The notes: a model not told the origin generated them from the letters alone. A DNA stretch of 64,000 nucleotides from an uncultured Collinsella sp. (GCA_944321445.1 CALULJ010000009.1:1-64000); one strand, 5' to 3'. Shown: positions 44,463-53,588, counted from the first letter of the stretch. Made by a program: numbers and translations.

Positions 44463-45842
44463 ATGAAGCTGCGCCGCCCCTCCCCGTTCATAGGCACCGT
44501 CATCGTCCTGCTCATTCTCCTGGCAGGAGGATTCGTATCCATAAAGGAACACTTGCTGGTAAAACGTACGGACCCCGAGACCACCGCCATGACTGCAACC
44601 GAACTGACAGATACGGCATCGGTCTCTTCCCCTGCGCCAGACAGCGCCCACGATGCGGAAGGGGCACGCGCGCTTTCGGAACTCGCTGTTTCACTCCTGC
44701 AGCACGACGCGGCAGTCATCGACGGCGAAAACTCCCTTGTCTCCCCACTTTCAGTCGCAAACGCGCTGGGGCTTGCCGCCAACGGGGCAAAAGGCACCAC
44801 GCTGGCCCAGATGGAGCAGGTGCTGGGGCTGGATGTCGTATCGCTCAACGAATACCTTGCCACTCAACGGCTTCACGGACCTGCCGATGGCACGGAAAGC
44901 GAACCCTCCGTATCGCTTTCAAACTCCATCTGGATTCGCGACACCCCCGATTTCGAGGCGAACGAAGCGTTTCTTCAGACTGCTGCGAGTTGGTATGACG
45001 CTTCCGTTTTCAGCGCGCCGTTCGATGCGACCACCATCAAGGACATCAACGCGTGGGTGGAAGACGGCACGGACGGCATGATCGATGAAATGCTTCCGGC
45101 TGACCAAGAGATACCGGAGCGCGCGATGCTCTACTTGGTGAATGCGCTCGCCTTCGAAGGGGCGTGGAAAGATCCGGTCGACGATGCGTTTGTTGAGACG
45201 GCATCCTTTACGCGCAAGGACGGATCGATTGAGGACGCTGAGCTCATGCTCTGCCTCGAGGACCGCTACCTGGAGCTCGACGTGAACAGCGGCGCGGCGG
45301 CAACAGACGAGGCGACCTCCGCAGCGATACCCGATGCGCAACGCCTGACCGGATTCATGAAGCCCTACCAGGGCGGTACGTACGCGTTTGTCGCCCTGTT
45401 GCCGCCCGAGGGTATGACGGTGGAGCAGACGCTGGGGTGCCTGGATGGCGACGTGCTGGCTGAGCTTCTTGAAAATCCCTGGTACAACCCGGTGGATGCA
45501 TACCTTCCCAAGTTCAGCTACGACACCGAGATGGAGCTTGTCGATACGCTCGGCTCGCTTGGTATGGCCGACGCGCTTGACCCCGACCGCGCGGACTTCT
45601 CGGGCGTGGGGTCCGGCGTGCCCCTGTACATCTCGCGGGTCCTCCACAAGACGCATATTGAGGTCGACCAGGAAGGAACGAGCGCCGCAGCAGCGACAGC
45701 AGTGGAGACGGAAGCCGGCTCGTCGGCACCGGGAGAGCCGCTTGAGCCCAAAACCGTGCGCCTCGACCGCCCCTTCATCTACCTCATCGTCGACACGACC
45801 GCGAACACCCTGCTCTTCCTCGGCGCCTACATGGGAGCCTAA
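44463..45842 (+). CDS. Membrane-anchored serpin (serine protease inhibitor)
   Basis: This 459-residue serpin has an N-terminal signal anchor (GTVIVLLILLAGGFV, about 11-25) with no cleavage site obvious, so it is probably tethered outside the membrane. The body shows SPLSVANALGLAANGAKGTT, YLVNALAFEGAWKDP, the breach region LHKTHIEVDQEG and the final RPFIYLIVDTTANTLLFLG. The inhibitory hinge EGTSAAAATA (404-413) is small-residue rich, as required for loop insertion. Counting from the hinge Gly405 puts P1 near Gly419, next to Ala and Ser, which would suit elastase-like proteases. GAGGAGG precedes the ATG. Bacterial serpins of gut actinobacteria inhibit host neutrophil and pancreatic proteases; the same role here is inference. 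Confidence 0.93.
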   Translation: MKLRRPSPFIGTVIVLLILLAGGFVSIKEHLLVKRTDPETTAMTATELTDTASVSSPAPDSAHDAEGARALSELAVSLLQHDAAVIDGENSLVSPLSVANALGLAANGAKGTTLAQMEQVLGLDVVSLNEYLATQRLHGPADGTESEPSVSLSNSIWIRDTPDFEANEAFLQTAASWYDASVFSAPFDATTIKDINAWVEDGTDGMIDEMLPADQEIPERAMLYLVNALAFEGAWKDPVDDAFVETASFTRKDGSIEDAELMLCLEDRYLELDVNSGAAATDEATSAAIPDAQRLTGFMKPYQGGTYAFVALLPPEGMTVEQTLGCLDGDVLAELLENPWYNPVDAYLPKFSYDTEMELVDTLGSLGMADALDPDRADFSGVGSGVPLYISRVLHKTHIEVDQEGTSAAAATAVETEAGSSAPGEPLEPKTVRLDRPFIYLIVDTTANTLLFLGAYMGA

Positions 45843-45844
45843 AC

Positions 45845-45900
45845 GACGCACTTCTCCTCTGGGGAGAAGTGCGTCCCACCCCCGTCCCCGCAGAGGCCAG
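45845..45900. repeat. Hairpin plus 36-bp-repeat fragment after serpin
   Basis: GACGCACTTCTCC (45845-45857) pairs with GGAGAAGTGCGTC (45863-45875) in an almost perfect hairpin. It is followed at 45877-45900 by CACCCCCGTCCCC-CAGAGGCCA, the same sequence as the 36-bp tandem repeat at 56365-56436. A near-identical hairpin occurs at 49515-49545. It lies between convergent genes and could terminate both. Confidence 0.75.
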
Positions 45901-45911
45901 AGCGAACCAGG

Positions 45912-46958
45912 TTAGTTGAACTTGAAGATCTTGCTGGCCAGGTGATAGGCACCGACCGTGAACTTCTCGCCCGCCTTCGTGGGCAAGTTCGTGCCCACGC
46001 CGAGCACACCGTAGCGCGCGTGACGGTACATGCGCTCGTCATAGGCCTTGAGGTCGTGCCACAGGTCGCGCAGCCACGTCTTGGCGTCCGGGTTATCGGA
46101 CAGCTTGGTAAACACCGAGCAGATGGTCATCATCATGGTGAAGTAATGCATCATGTACGAGCGCAGGCGCGCAGGCTCGACGTCGTCGTACAGGTGGTAG
46201 GCCTCCATCATGATGCGCGTGATGCGGAACTGCTGGTCCAGGCGCTTAACCATGGTCGCCTCGTTCACGCTCTGACCCTCGCGGCCGATGAAGTAGCGGT
46301 AGAGGTCGATATCGGCGTAATACAGCGTCTGGCAGCGCGGCAGCGGCACGTAGGCGTAGATGTTATCGACATAGAACGTGTGCGCGGGCAGCGGAAGGTT
46401 CGCCGCGCGCAGCACGTCGGTGCGGTAGCACAGGCTGTGCATGAGCAGGTTCTGGTCGGGACGGAAGCGCCCCACCTCGTTCCAGGTGAACACCTTCTTG
46501 CGCGGAAGCGCCGTGCGGTAGCCGATGGCCTGGTGCGTGCCCTCGTGAACCTTCTCGTACACGTAGTTCGAGATGAACAGGTCGACACGCGTGCCGCGCT
46601 CCTCAAATCCACGCAGAATGGTGAGCATGGTGGAAAGCGCCGAGGCGTCGAGCCAGTCATCGGAGTCAACGACTTTGTAGTAGGTGCCCGTCGCCTCGCG
46701 CAGACCGGAGAGCACGGCGATGCCGTGGCCGCCGTTCTCCTGATGCACAGCGCGAATGATGCCCGGGTAGCGAGCTTCCCATTCATCGGCCTTGGCGGGC
46801 GTCTCGTCCTGACTTCCGTCGTCGACAATGATGATCTCGATATCCGGAGCGTATCCGGACCCCTCGAGAATCGACGTGATGCAGTGGTCCATGTCGGCAG
46901 CCGCATTGTATGACGGGATGCCGAACGTCACCACCTTGTGCGTGGCAGAACTAGGCAT
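45912..46958 (-). CDS. Family 2 glycosyltransferase
   Basis: This 348-residue cytoplasmic enzyme has a GT-A domain with VTFGIPSYNAAADMDHCI, EIIIVDDGSQDETP and the DxD-type YKVVDSDDWLDASAL. The C-terminal half is helical and Tyr/Met-rich without clear membrane segments. Its start overlaps the end of the glf gene by 8 bases, so the two are translationally coupled. Galactofuranosyl transfer from UDP-Galf is therefore a reasonable guess, for a cell-surface glycan, but the acceptor and sugar are not provable from sequence. Confidence 0.88.
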   Translation of the reverse strand: MPSSATHKVVTFGIPSYNAAADMDHCITSILEGSGYAPDIEIIIVDDGSQDETPAKADEWEARYPGIIRAVHQENGGHGIAVLSGLREATGTYYKVVDSDDWLDASALSTMLTILRGFEERGTRVDLFISNYVYEKVHEGTHQAIGYRTALPRKKVFTWNEVGRFRPDQNLLMHSLCYRTDVLRAANLPLPAHTFYVDNIYAYVPLPRCQTLYYADIDLYRYFIGREGQSVNEATMVKRLDQQFRITRIMMEAYHLYDDVEPARLRSYMMHYFTMMMTICSVFTKLSDNPDAKTWLRDLWHDLKAYDERMYRHARYGVLGVGTNLPTKAGEKFTVGAYHLASKIFKFN

Positions 46959-48153
46959 GGCAGGCGATGATCTCATCCGACAGCGTGAGGGCGGAATCCG
47001 TCACGGCATCCATGTCGTAATAGCGGTACTCGGCCAGGCGACCCACCGGATGGAAGTTGGTGAGGTTCACCACGCGGTCGAGATAGCGCTCGTACAGGGC
47101 GCGGTTCTCGGGGTCGAGAATCGCGTAGTACGGCGTCTGCCCGCTGCCGGGCTCGTAGGCGTGGCTGTACTCCTTCATGATGGTGGTCTTGCCGGGCATC
47201 ACCTGACCGGTCATGTTCTTGAACTCGGTGATACGCGTGAAGTCCTCGCTCACCGTGTAGTTCACGGTGCCCACGGGCTGGAACTGGTCCATGTCGAGGG
47301 TCTCGAACTTCATGTCGAGCGTGCGGTACGGCAGCGCACCCAAATCGAGGCCGAACAGCTCATCGAGCGGGCCGGTGTAGACGATCTCGCCGCAGTAAAC
47401 CTTGCCGCACACCTTGACGTTGGTCTCGCCGATCTCGAAGATGTCGCGCGCGTCGACATCGACGAAGACGTCGATGAGGTCGTGATCGAGCATGTTCTCG
47501 AACATATGCGTGTAGCCCTTCTCCGGCATGCCCTGATAGGGTGCCTGCGGGAAGTAGCGGTCGTCATCGCCAATGAACACGGGGACGCGTCCGGTGACGG
47601 ACGGGTCGATCTGGTCGGGCGTCTGGCCCCACTGCTTCATGGTGTAGTGGAGGAAGACGTTCTCGTACACGTAGTCGGCGACCTCGACGAGCTCGGGGTC
47701 GTTCTTGGAGCGAAGCTCCATGATGGGAACCTTCTTGTTCTCGCCGAAGGTGTCGACGAGCTTGCGGTACAGCTGCTCGCCGCGCTCCTCGCCAAATGCG
47801 AGCTTCAGGCTCGTGTGGTTGAAGGGAACCGGCATGAGCGTGCCGTGGATGTTGGCAAGCACCTTGTGCTGATAGTCGGTCCACTCGGTGAAGCGCGACA
47901 GGAAGTTATGCACGCGCTCGTTGAAGGTGTGGTAGATGTGCGGACCGTACTCGTGGATCAGGATGCCGCTCTCGTCGAGGCAATCGTAGGCGTTGCCGGC
48001 GATATGGTTGCGGCGCTCGAGCACAGCCACCCGGAATCCCGAGGTCTCTGCCAGACGACGGGCGCACACAGAGCCCGCGTAACCGGCTCCGACGACGATC
48101 ATGTCGTAGGAATCGGGGTTGAACGTCTCAGGTAGACCAGATGTGATCTGCAT
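46951..48153 (-). CDS. glf: UDP-galactopyranose mutase
   Basis: This 400-residue flavoprotein converts UDP-galactopyranose to UDP-galactofuranose. It has the FAD-binding MIVVGAGYAGSVCARRLAE, VLERRNHIAGNAYD, HEYGPHIYHTFNERV, KQWGQTPDQIDPSV and RYFPQAPYQGMPEKGYTHMF, all characteristic of Glf. The ATG at 48153 follows AAGGAGTTTCG. Its product would supply the donor for galactofuranose-containing surface polymers, in line with the coupled glycosyltransferase downstream. Confidence 0.96.
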   Translation of the reverse strand: MQITSGLPETFNPDSYDMIVVGAGYAGSVCARRLAETSGFRVAVLERRNHIAGNAYDCLDESGILIHEYGPHIYHTFNERVHNFLSRFTEWTDYQHKVLANIHGTLMPVPFNHTSLKLAFGEERGEQLYRKLVDTFGENKKVPIMELRSKNDPELVEVADYVYENVFLHYTMKQWGQTPDQIDPSVTGRVPVFIGDDDRYFPQAPYQGMPEKGYTHMFENMLDHDLIDVFVDVDARDIFEIGETNVKVCGKVYCGEIVYTGPLDELFGLDLGALPYRTLDMKFETLDMDQFQPVGTVNYTVSEDFTRITEFKNMTGQVMPGKTTIMKEYSHAYEPGSGQTPYYAILDPENRALYERYLDRVVNLTNFHPVGRLAEYRYYDMDAVTDSALTLSDEIIACHA

Positions 48154-48242
48154 CGAAACTCCTTGCAAAAAGTTCCTATACCAAAAAACACTTGCGGCGC
48201 ACCGCGCAGCAAAATGTTTTCAGGATTATAGCGCTCAAATCA

Positions 48243-48248
48243 TATAAT
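48243..48248 (+). promoter_or_regulatory. -10 element for pta
   Basis: A consensus TATAAT lies 74 bases upstream of the pta start. The best -35, TTCAGG at 18 bases spacing, is weak. Confidence 0.45.
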
Positions 48249-48321
48249 GAAGCTTGCCACACAAGGAAAGCTCAACACGCTTACGAGAGAAGCGCTGGGC
48301 TTAAGCAACGTGAGGAGAATC

Positions 48322-49308
48322 ATGAGCGATTTCCTGAACCGAATGAAGGCTGCCGCCAAGGCCGACCTCAAGACCATCGTGCTGCCCGAGGGTGAGGACC
48401 CCCGCACCATCGAGGCCGCCAAGAAGATCGTCGAGGAGGGCCTGGCCAAGCTCGTCATCCTGGGCAAGCCCGAGGACATCGACGTCGAGGGCGTCACGGT
48501 CATCGACCCGACGAGCCCCGATGCCCCCAAGCACGAGGAGTACGCGCAGAAGTTCGCTGAGCTCCGCGCCAAGAAGGGCGTGACCATCGAGCAGGCGCGC
48601 GCCCAGGTTATGGACGCCACCTACTACGGCACCATGATGGTCAAGATGGGCGACGCCGACGGCCTCGTTTCCGGCGCTTGCCACTCCACCGCCAACACCC
48701 TGCGCCCGGCGCTTCAGATCCTGAAGACGGCCCCCGGCACCAAGCTCGTGTCCGCCTTCATGGTCATGTGCACCCAGACGCCCGAGTTCGGCGCCGACGG
48801 CACCCTGGTGTTCGCCGACTGCGGCCTGAACATCGACCCGACCTCCGATGAGCTGTCCGAGATCGCCATCGCTTCCGCCAACTCCTTCAAGACCTTCATG
48901 GGCGACGTTGAGCCCAAGGTCGCCATGCTCTCCTACTCCACCATGGGCTCTGCCGGCGGCGACACCGCCAAGAAGGTCCAGGAGGCCACCGCGTTCGCCA
49001 AGGAGAAGGCGCCCGAGCTCGCCGTCGACGGCGACCTGCAGCTCGATGCCGCCATCGTGCCCTCCGTCGCCTCGCTGAAGGCCCCCGAGTCCAAGGTTGC
49101 CGGCCACGCCAACGTGCTCGTGTTCCCGAACCTCGAAACCGGTAACATCGGCTACAAGCTGGTCCAGCGCTTCGGCCGCGCCGAGGCCTACGGCCCCATC
49201 CTGCAGGGCATCGCCAAGCCGGTGAACGACCTGTCCCGCGGCTGCTCCGCCGACGACATCGTGGGTGTCGTGGCCATCACCGCCGTCCAGGCGCAGATGG
49301 CTGAGTAG
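48322..49308 (+). CDS. pta: Phosphate acetyltransferase
   Basis: This 328-residue single-domain Pta converts acetyl-CoA plus phosphate to acetyl phosphate. Motifs are KTIVLPEGEDPRTIEAA, the substrate loop GLVSGACHSTANTLRPALQ, YSTMGSAGGDTAKKVQEAT and the C-terminal KPVNDLSRGCSADDIVGV. It is the short form without the N-terminal regulatory domain. The ATG at 48322 follows GAGGAG. AckA, its partner, is encoded about 3 kb away on the opposite strand rather than adjacent. Confidence 0.96.
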   Translation: MSDFLNRMKAAAKADLKTIVLPEGEDPRTIEAAKKIVEEGLAKLVILGKPEDIDVEGVTVIDPTSPDAPKHEEYAQKFAELRAKKGVTIEQARAQVMDATYYGTMMVKMGDADGLVSGACHSTANTLRPALQILKTAPGTKLVSAFMVMCTQTPEFGADGTLVFADCGLNIDPTSDELSEIAIASANSFKTFMGDVEPKVAMLSYSTMGSAGGDTAKKVQEATAFAKEKAPELAVDGDLQLDAAIVPSVASLKAPESKVAGHANVLVFPNLETGNIGYKLVQRFGRAEAYGPILQGIAKPVNDLSRGCSADDIVGVVAITAVQAQMAE

Positions 49309-49332
49309 CCTCCGCGTCTCTCTGACCTGACC

Positions 49333-49416
49333 GGAAGCCCCGGGAGGTTCCCACGCGGACCGTTTGAGCGCCTTGCGGCGCTCAAACGGTCCGCGTGGGA
49401 GCCTCCCGGGGCTTCC
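49333..49416. repeat. 40-bp inverted repeat between pta and malQ
   Basis: Arms 49333-49372 and 49377-49416 pair over 40 bp with a single mismatch and a TTGC loop. The genes converge here. The structure is much longer than a usual terminator and lacks a U-tract, so it may be an intergenic repeat element doing terminator duty. Confidence 0.88.
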
Positions 49417-49514
49417 TGCGTTTACTCGGGGGCGCGGAGGCTGCTCGGCCGCCTGCGGGAGACGGCCATGGCGCAGCGAGCTTGCTGGGGACGTAGTTGG
49501 AACGGTGCCTGGCT

Positions 49515-49545
49515 GACGCACTTCTCCCCTGGGGAGAAGCGCGTC
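49515..49545. repeat. Second copy of the GACGCACTTCTCC hairpin
   Basis: The sequence from 49515 to 49545 differs from 45845-45875 at only two positions and again forms a self-complementary hairpin. It lies immediately past the malQ stop codon. It is preceded by GGTGCCTGGCT, also similar to the 36-bp repeats. Confidence 0.8.
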
Positions 49546-51030
49546 CTACGGCAGGCGGTAGTAGAGTTCCAGCTGACGATGGATGCGTTGGGCGAGTTCG
49601 TCGTTGTCGAAGCCGGGTTTTGCGCGCCAGCACCAGTTGTTGCCGAGGGTTGAGGGCACGTTGATACGGGCCTCGCTGCCCAAGTCGAGCAGGTCTTGCA
49701 TCTGCACGATGGCGAGGTTGGCGGGACTCGCCCAGATGGCGCGCATGAAGCCCCAGCCCTCCCCTTCTGCCGGGTCGAGATGCAGATACTCGCGCGCCGT
49801 CGCCACATCGTTGGGAAGGGCGGTCTCCAGCCAGCCCAGCGCGGTGTCGTTGTCGTGGGTGCCCACGTAGGCCACGCAGTTGGTGGGATACGAGAACGGC
49901 AGGTACGCCGCGCCGCCGCCATCGCGCGAGTCGAAGGCGAATTCCAGAATCTTCATGCCCGGATAGCCCGTGTCGGCAAGGAGCTTGCGCACGGAATCTG
50001 TAAGATAGCCCAGATCCTCCGCCACGATGCTGCAGGGGCCGAGCGCATCGTTCAGCGTGCGGAAAAACTCGATGACCGGGCCCGTGCGCCAACGGCCGCC
50101 CGCCGCGGTGTCGGAGCCCGCCGGGATGGCGAAATACGAGTCGAAGCCCCGAAAATGATCGATGCGCACGATATCGTAGAGTTTGAACTGCGCCCGCACG
50201 CGCTCGAACCACCACCGGTAGCCCTCTGCCCGCATGCGCTCCCAATTGAAGAGCGGGTTGCCCCACACCTGGCCGATCGCAGAGAAGGCATCGGGCGGAA
50301 CGCCGGCGATCTCGCAAGGCCGCAGCTGCTCATCGAGTTCAAACTGGTCGGAACGAGACCACACGTCCGCGCTGTCGCCCGATACGTAAAACGGCAAGTC
50401 GCCCATAATCTGCACGCCCGCAGCACACGCGTATTCGTGCAGACGGTCCCATTGGCGGAAGAACAGGTACTGGACGCCTTTCCAAAACGAAACGTCCTCC
50501 GCATACGCCGCCCGCGCTTCGGCGAGCGCATCGGGCGCGCGCAGGCGCAGCCCATCTTCCCACATATCCCAGGGTGCGCCGCCGTGCGCATCTTTCAGCG
50601 CCATAAACAGCGCGTAGTCGTCCAGCCAGGCCGATTCACGTGCGCAAAACGACTCGAAGTCGGTGCGGTCACCCGCCAGCAGGCGTGCCACCGCGCGGCG
50701 CAGCACGGCAAAACGTTTGCGGTACAGCACGCCGTAATCCACGCGCTCGGAATCGTCTCCCCAGCGGACGTTAACGTATTCGTCGAGTTCCAGCAGCCCC
50801 TCTGCCGCCAGATCGTCCAAATCAATAAGGTACGGATTGCCGGCGAACGTCGAGAAGCTCTGATACGGCGAGTCGCCAAAGCTCGTGGGCACAACCGGCA
50901 GCACCTGCCACACCGCCATGCCCGACTGCGCCAAGAAGTCGACGAAATGCCGCGCCGCAGCGCCCAATGTGCCCACGCCCCACGGCGAAGGCAACGACGT
51001 GACGGGCATGAGGACTCCAGCGTTTCTCAT
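49546..51030 (-). CDS. malQ: 4-alpha-glucanotransferase (amylomaltase, GH77)
   Basis: This 494-residue GH77 enzyme disproportionates malto-oligosaccharides in the cytoplasm. It shows PSPWGVGTLGAAARHFVDF, DSPYQSFSTFAGNPYLID, the nucleophile region DIVRIDHFRGFDSYF, the acid/base CSIVAEDLGYLTD, and VGTHDNDTALGW. The length fits bacterial MalQ. It is alone on its strand between pta and the toxin-antitoxin pair, with no glycogen phosphorylase or other maltose genes nearby. Confidence 0.96.
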   Translation of the reverse strand: MRNAGVLMPVTSLPSPWGVGTLGAAARHFVDFLAQSGMAVWQVLPVVPTSFGDSPYQSFSTFAGNPYLIDLDDLAAEGLLELDEYVNVRWGDDSERVDYGVLYRKRFAVLRRAVARLLAGDRTDFESFCARESAWLDDYALFMALKDAHGGAPWDMWEDGLRLRAPDALAEARAAYAEDVSFWKGVQYLFFRQWDRLHEYACAAGVQIMGDLPFYVSGDSADVWSRSDQFELDEQLRPCEIAGVPPDAFSAIGQVWGNPLFNWERMRAEGYRWWFERVRAQFKLYDIVRIDHFRGFDSYFAIPAGSDTAAGGRWRTGPVIEFFRTLNDALGPCSIVAEDLGYLTDSVRKLLADTGYPGMKILEFAFDSRDGGGAAYLPFSYPTNCVAYVGTHDNDTALGWLETALPNDVATAREYLHLDPAEGEGWGFMRAIWASPANLAIVQMQDLLDLGSEARINVPSTLGNNWCWRAKPGFDNDELAQRIHRQLELYYRLP

Positions 51031-51123
51031 CGTTACTCCCCCGACGACATGTATGTTTCAATTCTGTTGTATCACAGGAGTACTTGCACGTACATCTTCG
51101 CATCGCACGATGCGGCCTCTCGC

Positions 51124-51441
51124 CTACGCGCCCAGAAGGGGGCGCCAATTGCGTGATTTGCGGAAGATTCGTTCGATGTACACGACCCCACACTCCCGAT
51201 CGACGGTATAGACGGCGATATAACTCGCTACGGCAATCCATCGATATCCCAACGATGAAATCAAGGGATCGGTCGCGAGGGGAAACCCATCGGGCATCGT
51301 CTCGAGGAGACCTATCGCTTTCTCGTACGCTTCAAGCACGTGCTTCGAGGCGGAAGAGCCTCCTGCGCTGTAGTTCAGATATGCGAGCGCTTCCCGAAGG
51401 TCTTCGAGTGCGGCTTCTGTCTCCTGAACATGGAACCTCAT
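51124..51441 (-). CDS. RelE/ParE family toxin
   Basis: This 105-residue protein matches the RelE/ParE fold: helical hairpin FHVQETEAALEDLREALAYL, then beta strands with YRWIAVASYIAVYTVD and VVYIERIFRKSRNW at the C-terminus, the usual ParE/RelE YxV-IxRIxHxR-like ending. Members cleave ribosome-bound mRNA or poison gyrase; which applies here is not visible. It overlaps the upstream antitoxin gene by 4 bases (ATGA), the standard arrangement of antitoxin-first modules. Confidence 0.85.
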   Translation of the reverse strand: MRFHVQETEAALEDLREALAYLNYSAGGSSASKHVLEAYEKAIGLLETMPDGFPLATDPLISSLGYRWIAVASYIAVYTVDRECGVVYIERIFRKSRNWRPLLGA

Positions 51442-51701
51442 AGCCCGAACTCCGTACGAAGCTGCCTTGCGCCCTCGCGCGCATCATGGGTGCGCCCTTC
51501 CAAAACGTCGCGGTGCCCTTCAGAGAGCTCTTTGAGAAGGTCGAGCCGCGCCATGAGCTGCTCGTACGTCCCAATGTCCATCACGGCAAGGTCTCCGGCA
51601 CCATTCTTGGTCACAAAAACCGGCTCTCTGTGCTCGCGGCACCAATCAGAAACTTCGTTGTATCCGTTTCGCAGTGCGGAACTGGAGATGATCTTCGGCA
51701 T
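51438..51701 (-). CDS. Phd/YefM family antitoxin
   Basis: This 87-residue protein begins MPKIISSSALRNGYNEVSDW and has REPVFVTKNGAGDLAVMDIG and YEQLMARLDLL, the Phd/YefM N-terminal DNA-binding and dimerisation domain. The acidic C-terminal tail wraps the toxin. The ATG at 51701 follows AGGAGCC. Antitoxin and complex normally repress their own promoter, which would lie in the AT-rich sequence at about 51720-51780. Confidence 0.88.
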   Translation of the reverse strand: MPKIISSSALRNGYNEVSDWCREHREPVFVTKNGAGDLAVMDIGTYEQLMARLDLLKELSEGHRDVLEGRTHDAREGARQLRTEFGL

Positions 51702-51827
51702 GGCAGGCTCCTGCTCGCTCTTTATTCTACAGATATATGGTACGAATTTCTGTAGCATACATCAAGTAGCAATTGTCGAACAACGCGGACAATAGCCACG
51801 GAACGGAGAGCTGGCGTGCAGCCACCG

Positions 51828-51863
51828 TAAAAAACAAGCCCCACGGGAAATCCCATGGGGCCT
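51828..51863 (-). terminator. Terminator after ackA
   Basis: AGGCCCCATGGGA pairs with TCCCGTGGGGCTT (51835-51862) with one G-T pair, followed on the minus strand by GTTTTTTAC. It lies about 30 bases past the ackA stop codon. Confidence 0.88.
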
Positions 51864-51891
51864 GAAAAGGCACGTTGTGCAAGCAGGGGAT

Positions 51892-53058
51892 TTAGCCCAG
51901 CAGTTCCTCGACGTCGAGGGCGATCATGAGCTCCTCGTTGGTGGGAACCACGAGGACGGTGATCTTGGAGTCCGGCGTGGAGATGATGCGCGGATCGTCG
52001 GAGCGGATCTTGTTGAGCTCGGGGTCGATCTTGACGCCCATCCACTCGAGGCGCTTGGCAACGCCGGCGCGCATGGTGACGGAGTTCTCGCCGATACCCG
52101 CGGTGTACGCCATGGTGTCGACGCCCTCCATGGAAGCAGCCATCTCGCAGAACAGCTGGGAGGTGCGGTAGTAGAACATGTCCATGGCCATCTTGCAGTT
52201 GGCGTCGCCGTTGTTCATGCCCTCCTCGATGTCACGGGAGTCGGAGGACACGCCGGAGACGGCCAGCAGGCCGGACTTCTTGTTCATCATGGTATCGATG
52301 TCATCGATGCTCATGCCGGCGACGCGGTTGAGGTAGAACACGGTGGCCGGGTCGACGGTGCCGCAACGGGTGCCCATGATCAGGCCGTCAAGCGGGGTGA
52401 GGCCCATGGTGGTGTCCATGCAGCGGCCGTCCTCGATGGCGCACAGGGACGCGCCGGAGCCGAGGTGGCAGGAGACGAGCTTGTGGGTCTTGCCTTCCAT
52501 GAACTCGTTGACGGTACGCCAGATGTAGCGGTGGCTCGTGCCGTGAGCGCCGTACTTGCGCACGTGATAGGTGTCGACGACGTCGCGCGGGATGGCGTAG
52601 CGCCAAGCCTGCTCGGGCATGTTGTAGTGGAACGCGGTGTCCGGGACGATGACGTTGCCCAACTCGGGGAACATCTCGCGGCAGATCTCGATGACGTCGG
52701 CCTCGGCATAGTTGTGCAGCGGCGCCAGCGGAGCGACCTCGCGGACCCAGCCCAGGGTCTCGTCGGTCACGACAGCGGACTCGGGGAAGTACCAACCGCC
52801 CTGAACGACGCGGTGGCCGATGCCCTCGATGGGAGCGTCGACGGTCTTCAGGATGTCGAACACGTGCTTGATGGCCGTGCGGTGATCGGGAAGCGCAACC
52901 TCGAGCTTGTCCTTGACACCATTCTCCTCATGGCCGATGAAGGAACCGTCGATGCCGATGCGCTCGCAGTTGCCCTTTGCGAACACCTCGCGGGTCTCGG
53001 TATTGAGCAGCTGGTACTTAAGGCTGGAGCTGCCCGCGTTGACAACGAGAACGTTCAT
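51892..53058 (-). CDS. ackA: Acetate kinase
   Basis: This 388-residue ASKHA-fold kinase makes ATP and acetate from acetyl phosphate. It begins MNVLVVNAGSSSLKYQLLNT and has VQGGWYFPESAVV, PDTAFHYNMPEQAWRYAIP, HGTSHRYIWR, CHLGSGASLCAIEDG, MGLTPLDGLIMGTRCG and YTAGIGENSVTMR, all typical. With pta it completes the fermentative acetyl-CoA to acetate route. It stands alone with its own terminator. Confidence 0.97.
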   Translation of the reverse strand: MNVLVVNAGSSSLKYQLLNTETREVFAKGNCERIGIDGSFIGHEENGVKDKLEVALPDHRTAIKHVFDILKTVDAPIEGIGHRVVQGGWYFPESAVVTDETLGWVREVAPLAPLHNYAEADVIEICREMFPELGNVIVPDTAFHYNMPEQAWRYAIPRDVVDTYHVRKYGAHGTSHRYIWRTVNEFMEGKTHKLVSCHLGSGASLCAIEDGRCMDTTMGLTPLDGLIMGTRCGTVDPATVFYLNRVAGMSIDDIDTMMNKKSGLLAVSGVSSDSRDIEEGMNNGDANCKMAMDMFYYRTSQLFCEMAASMEGVDTMAYTAGIGENSVTMRAGVAKRLEWMGVKIDPELNKIRSDDPRIISTPDSKITVLVVPTNEELMIALDVEELLG

Positions 53059-53252
53059 GAATCTCCCATCTCAATGAAACGGTCTGCCGCTGCAGGGACA
53101 ACGGCATATCACAACATCTTGTATCATACGCCCAAATTGCCACCCCGTGGGATAAAGATGCACAGCGGGGACAATTTAGGTGTCAGAAACCCTCTGAGCG
53201 CGCACCGAACTGTTCTGCGGAACAATCGATGCCCGCCAGGGTCTCGGCGGCG

Positions 53253-53588
53253 TTAGAGCAGGTTCTCCCCCAAATCCGTACCGCCCAGCACATGCATGTG
53301 GAAGTGCATGACGGTCTGGCCTGCCGCCGCACCGGTGTTGGCGATCACACGGAAGCCGTCTTCGAGCCCCTTTGCCTTCGCCACCTCGGCAATCGCATGG
53401 GTCATGGCCGCAAGCGTTTCTGCCGGAACGCCGTCGACGATGTTGGCGTAGTGCTTCTTGGGGATGACGAGCGTGTGGACCGGTGCCTGGGGGTTGAGGT
53501 CGTCGAAGGCGATGACCTCGTCGTCCTCGTACACGACCGTCGAGGGAATCCCGTGCGCCGCGATCTTGCAGAAGATGCAATCGTCCAT
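53253..53588 (-). CDS. HIT family nucleotide-binding protein (HINT-like)
   Basis: This 111-residue protein has DCIFCKIAAHGIPSTVVYEDD, FDDLNPQAPVHTLVIPK and the histidine triad MHFHMHVLGG near the C-terminus. HINT-type proteins hydrolyse phosphoramidate bonds of AMP derivatives. The ATG at 53588 follows AAAGGACCC. The xseB gene is 50 bases upstream, so it may be the third gene of the xseA-xseB run. Confidence 0.94.
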   Translation of the reverse strand: MDDCIFCKIAAHGIPSTVVYEDDEVIAFDDLNPQAPVHTLVIPKKHYANIVDGVPAETLAAMTHAIAEVAKAKGLEDGFRVIANTGAAAGQTVMHFHMHVLGGTDLGENLL

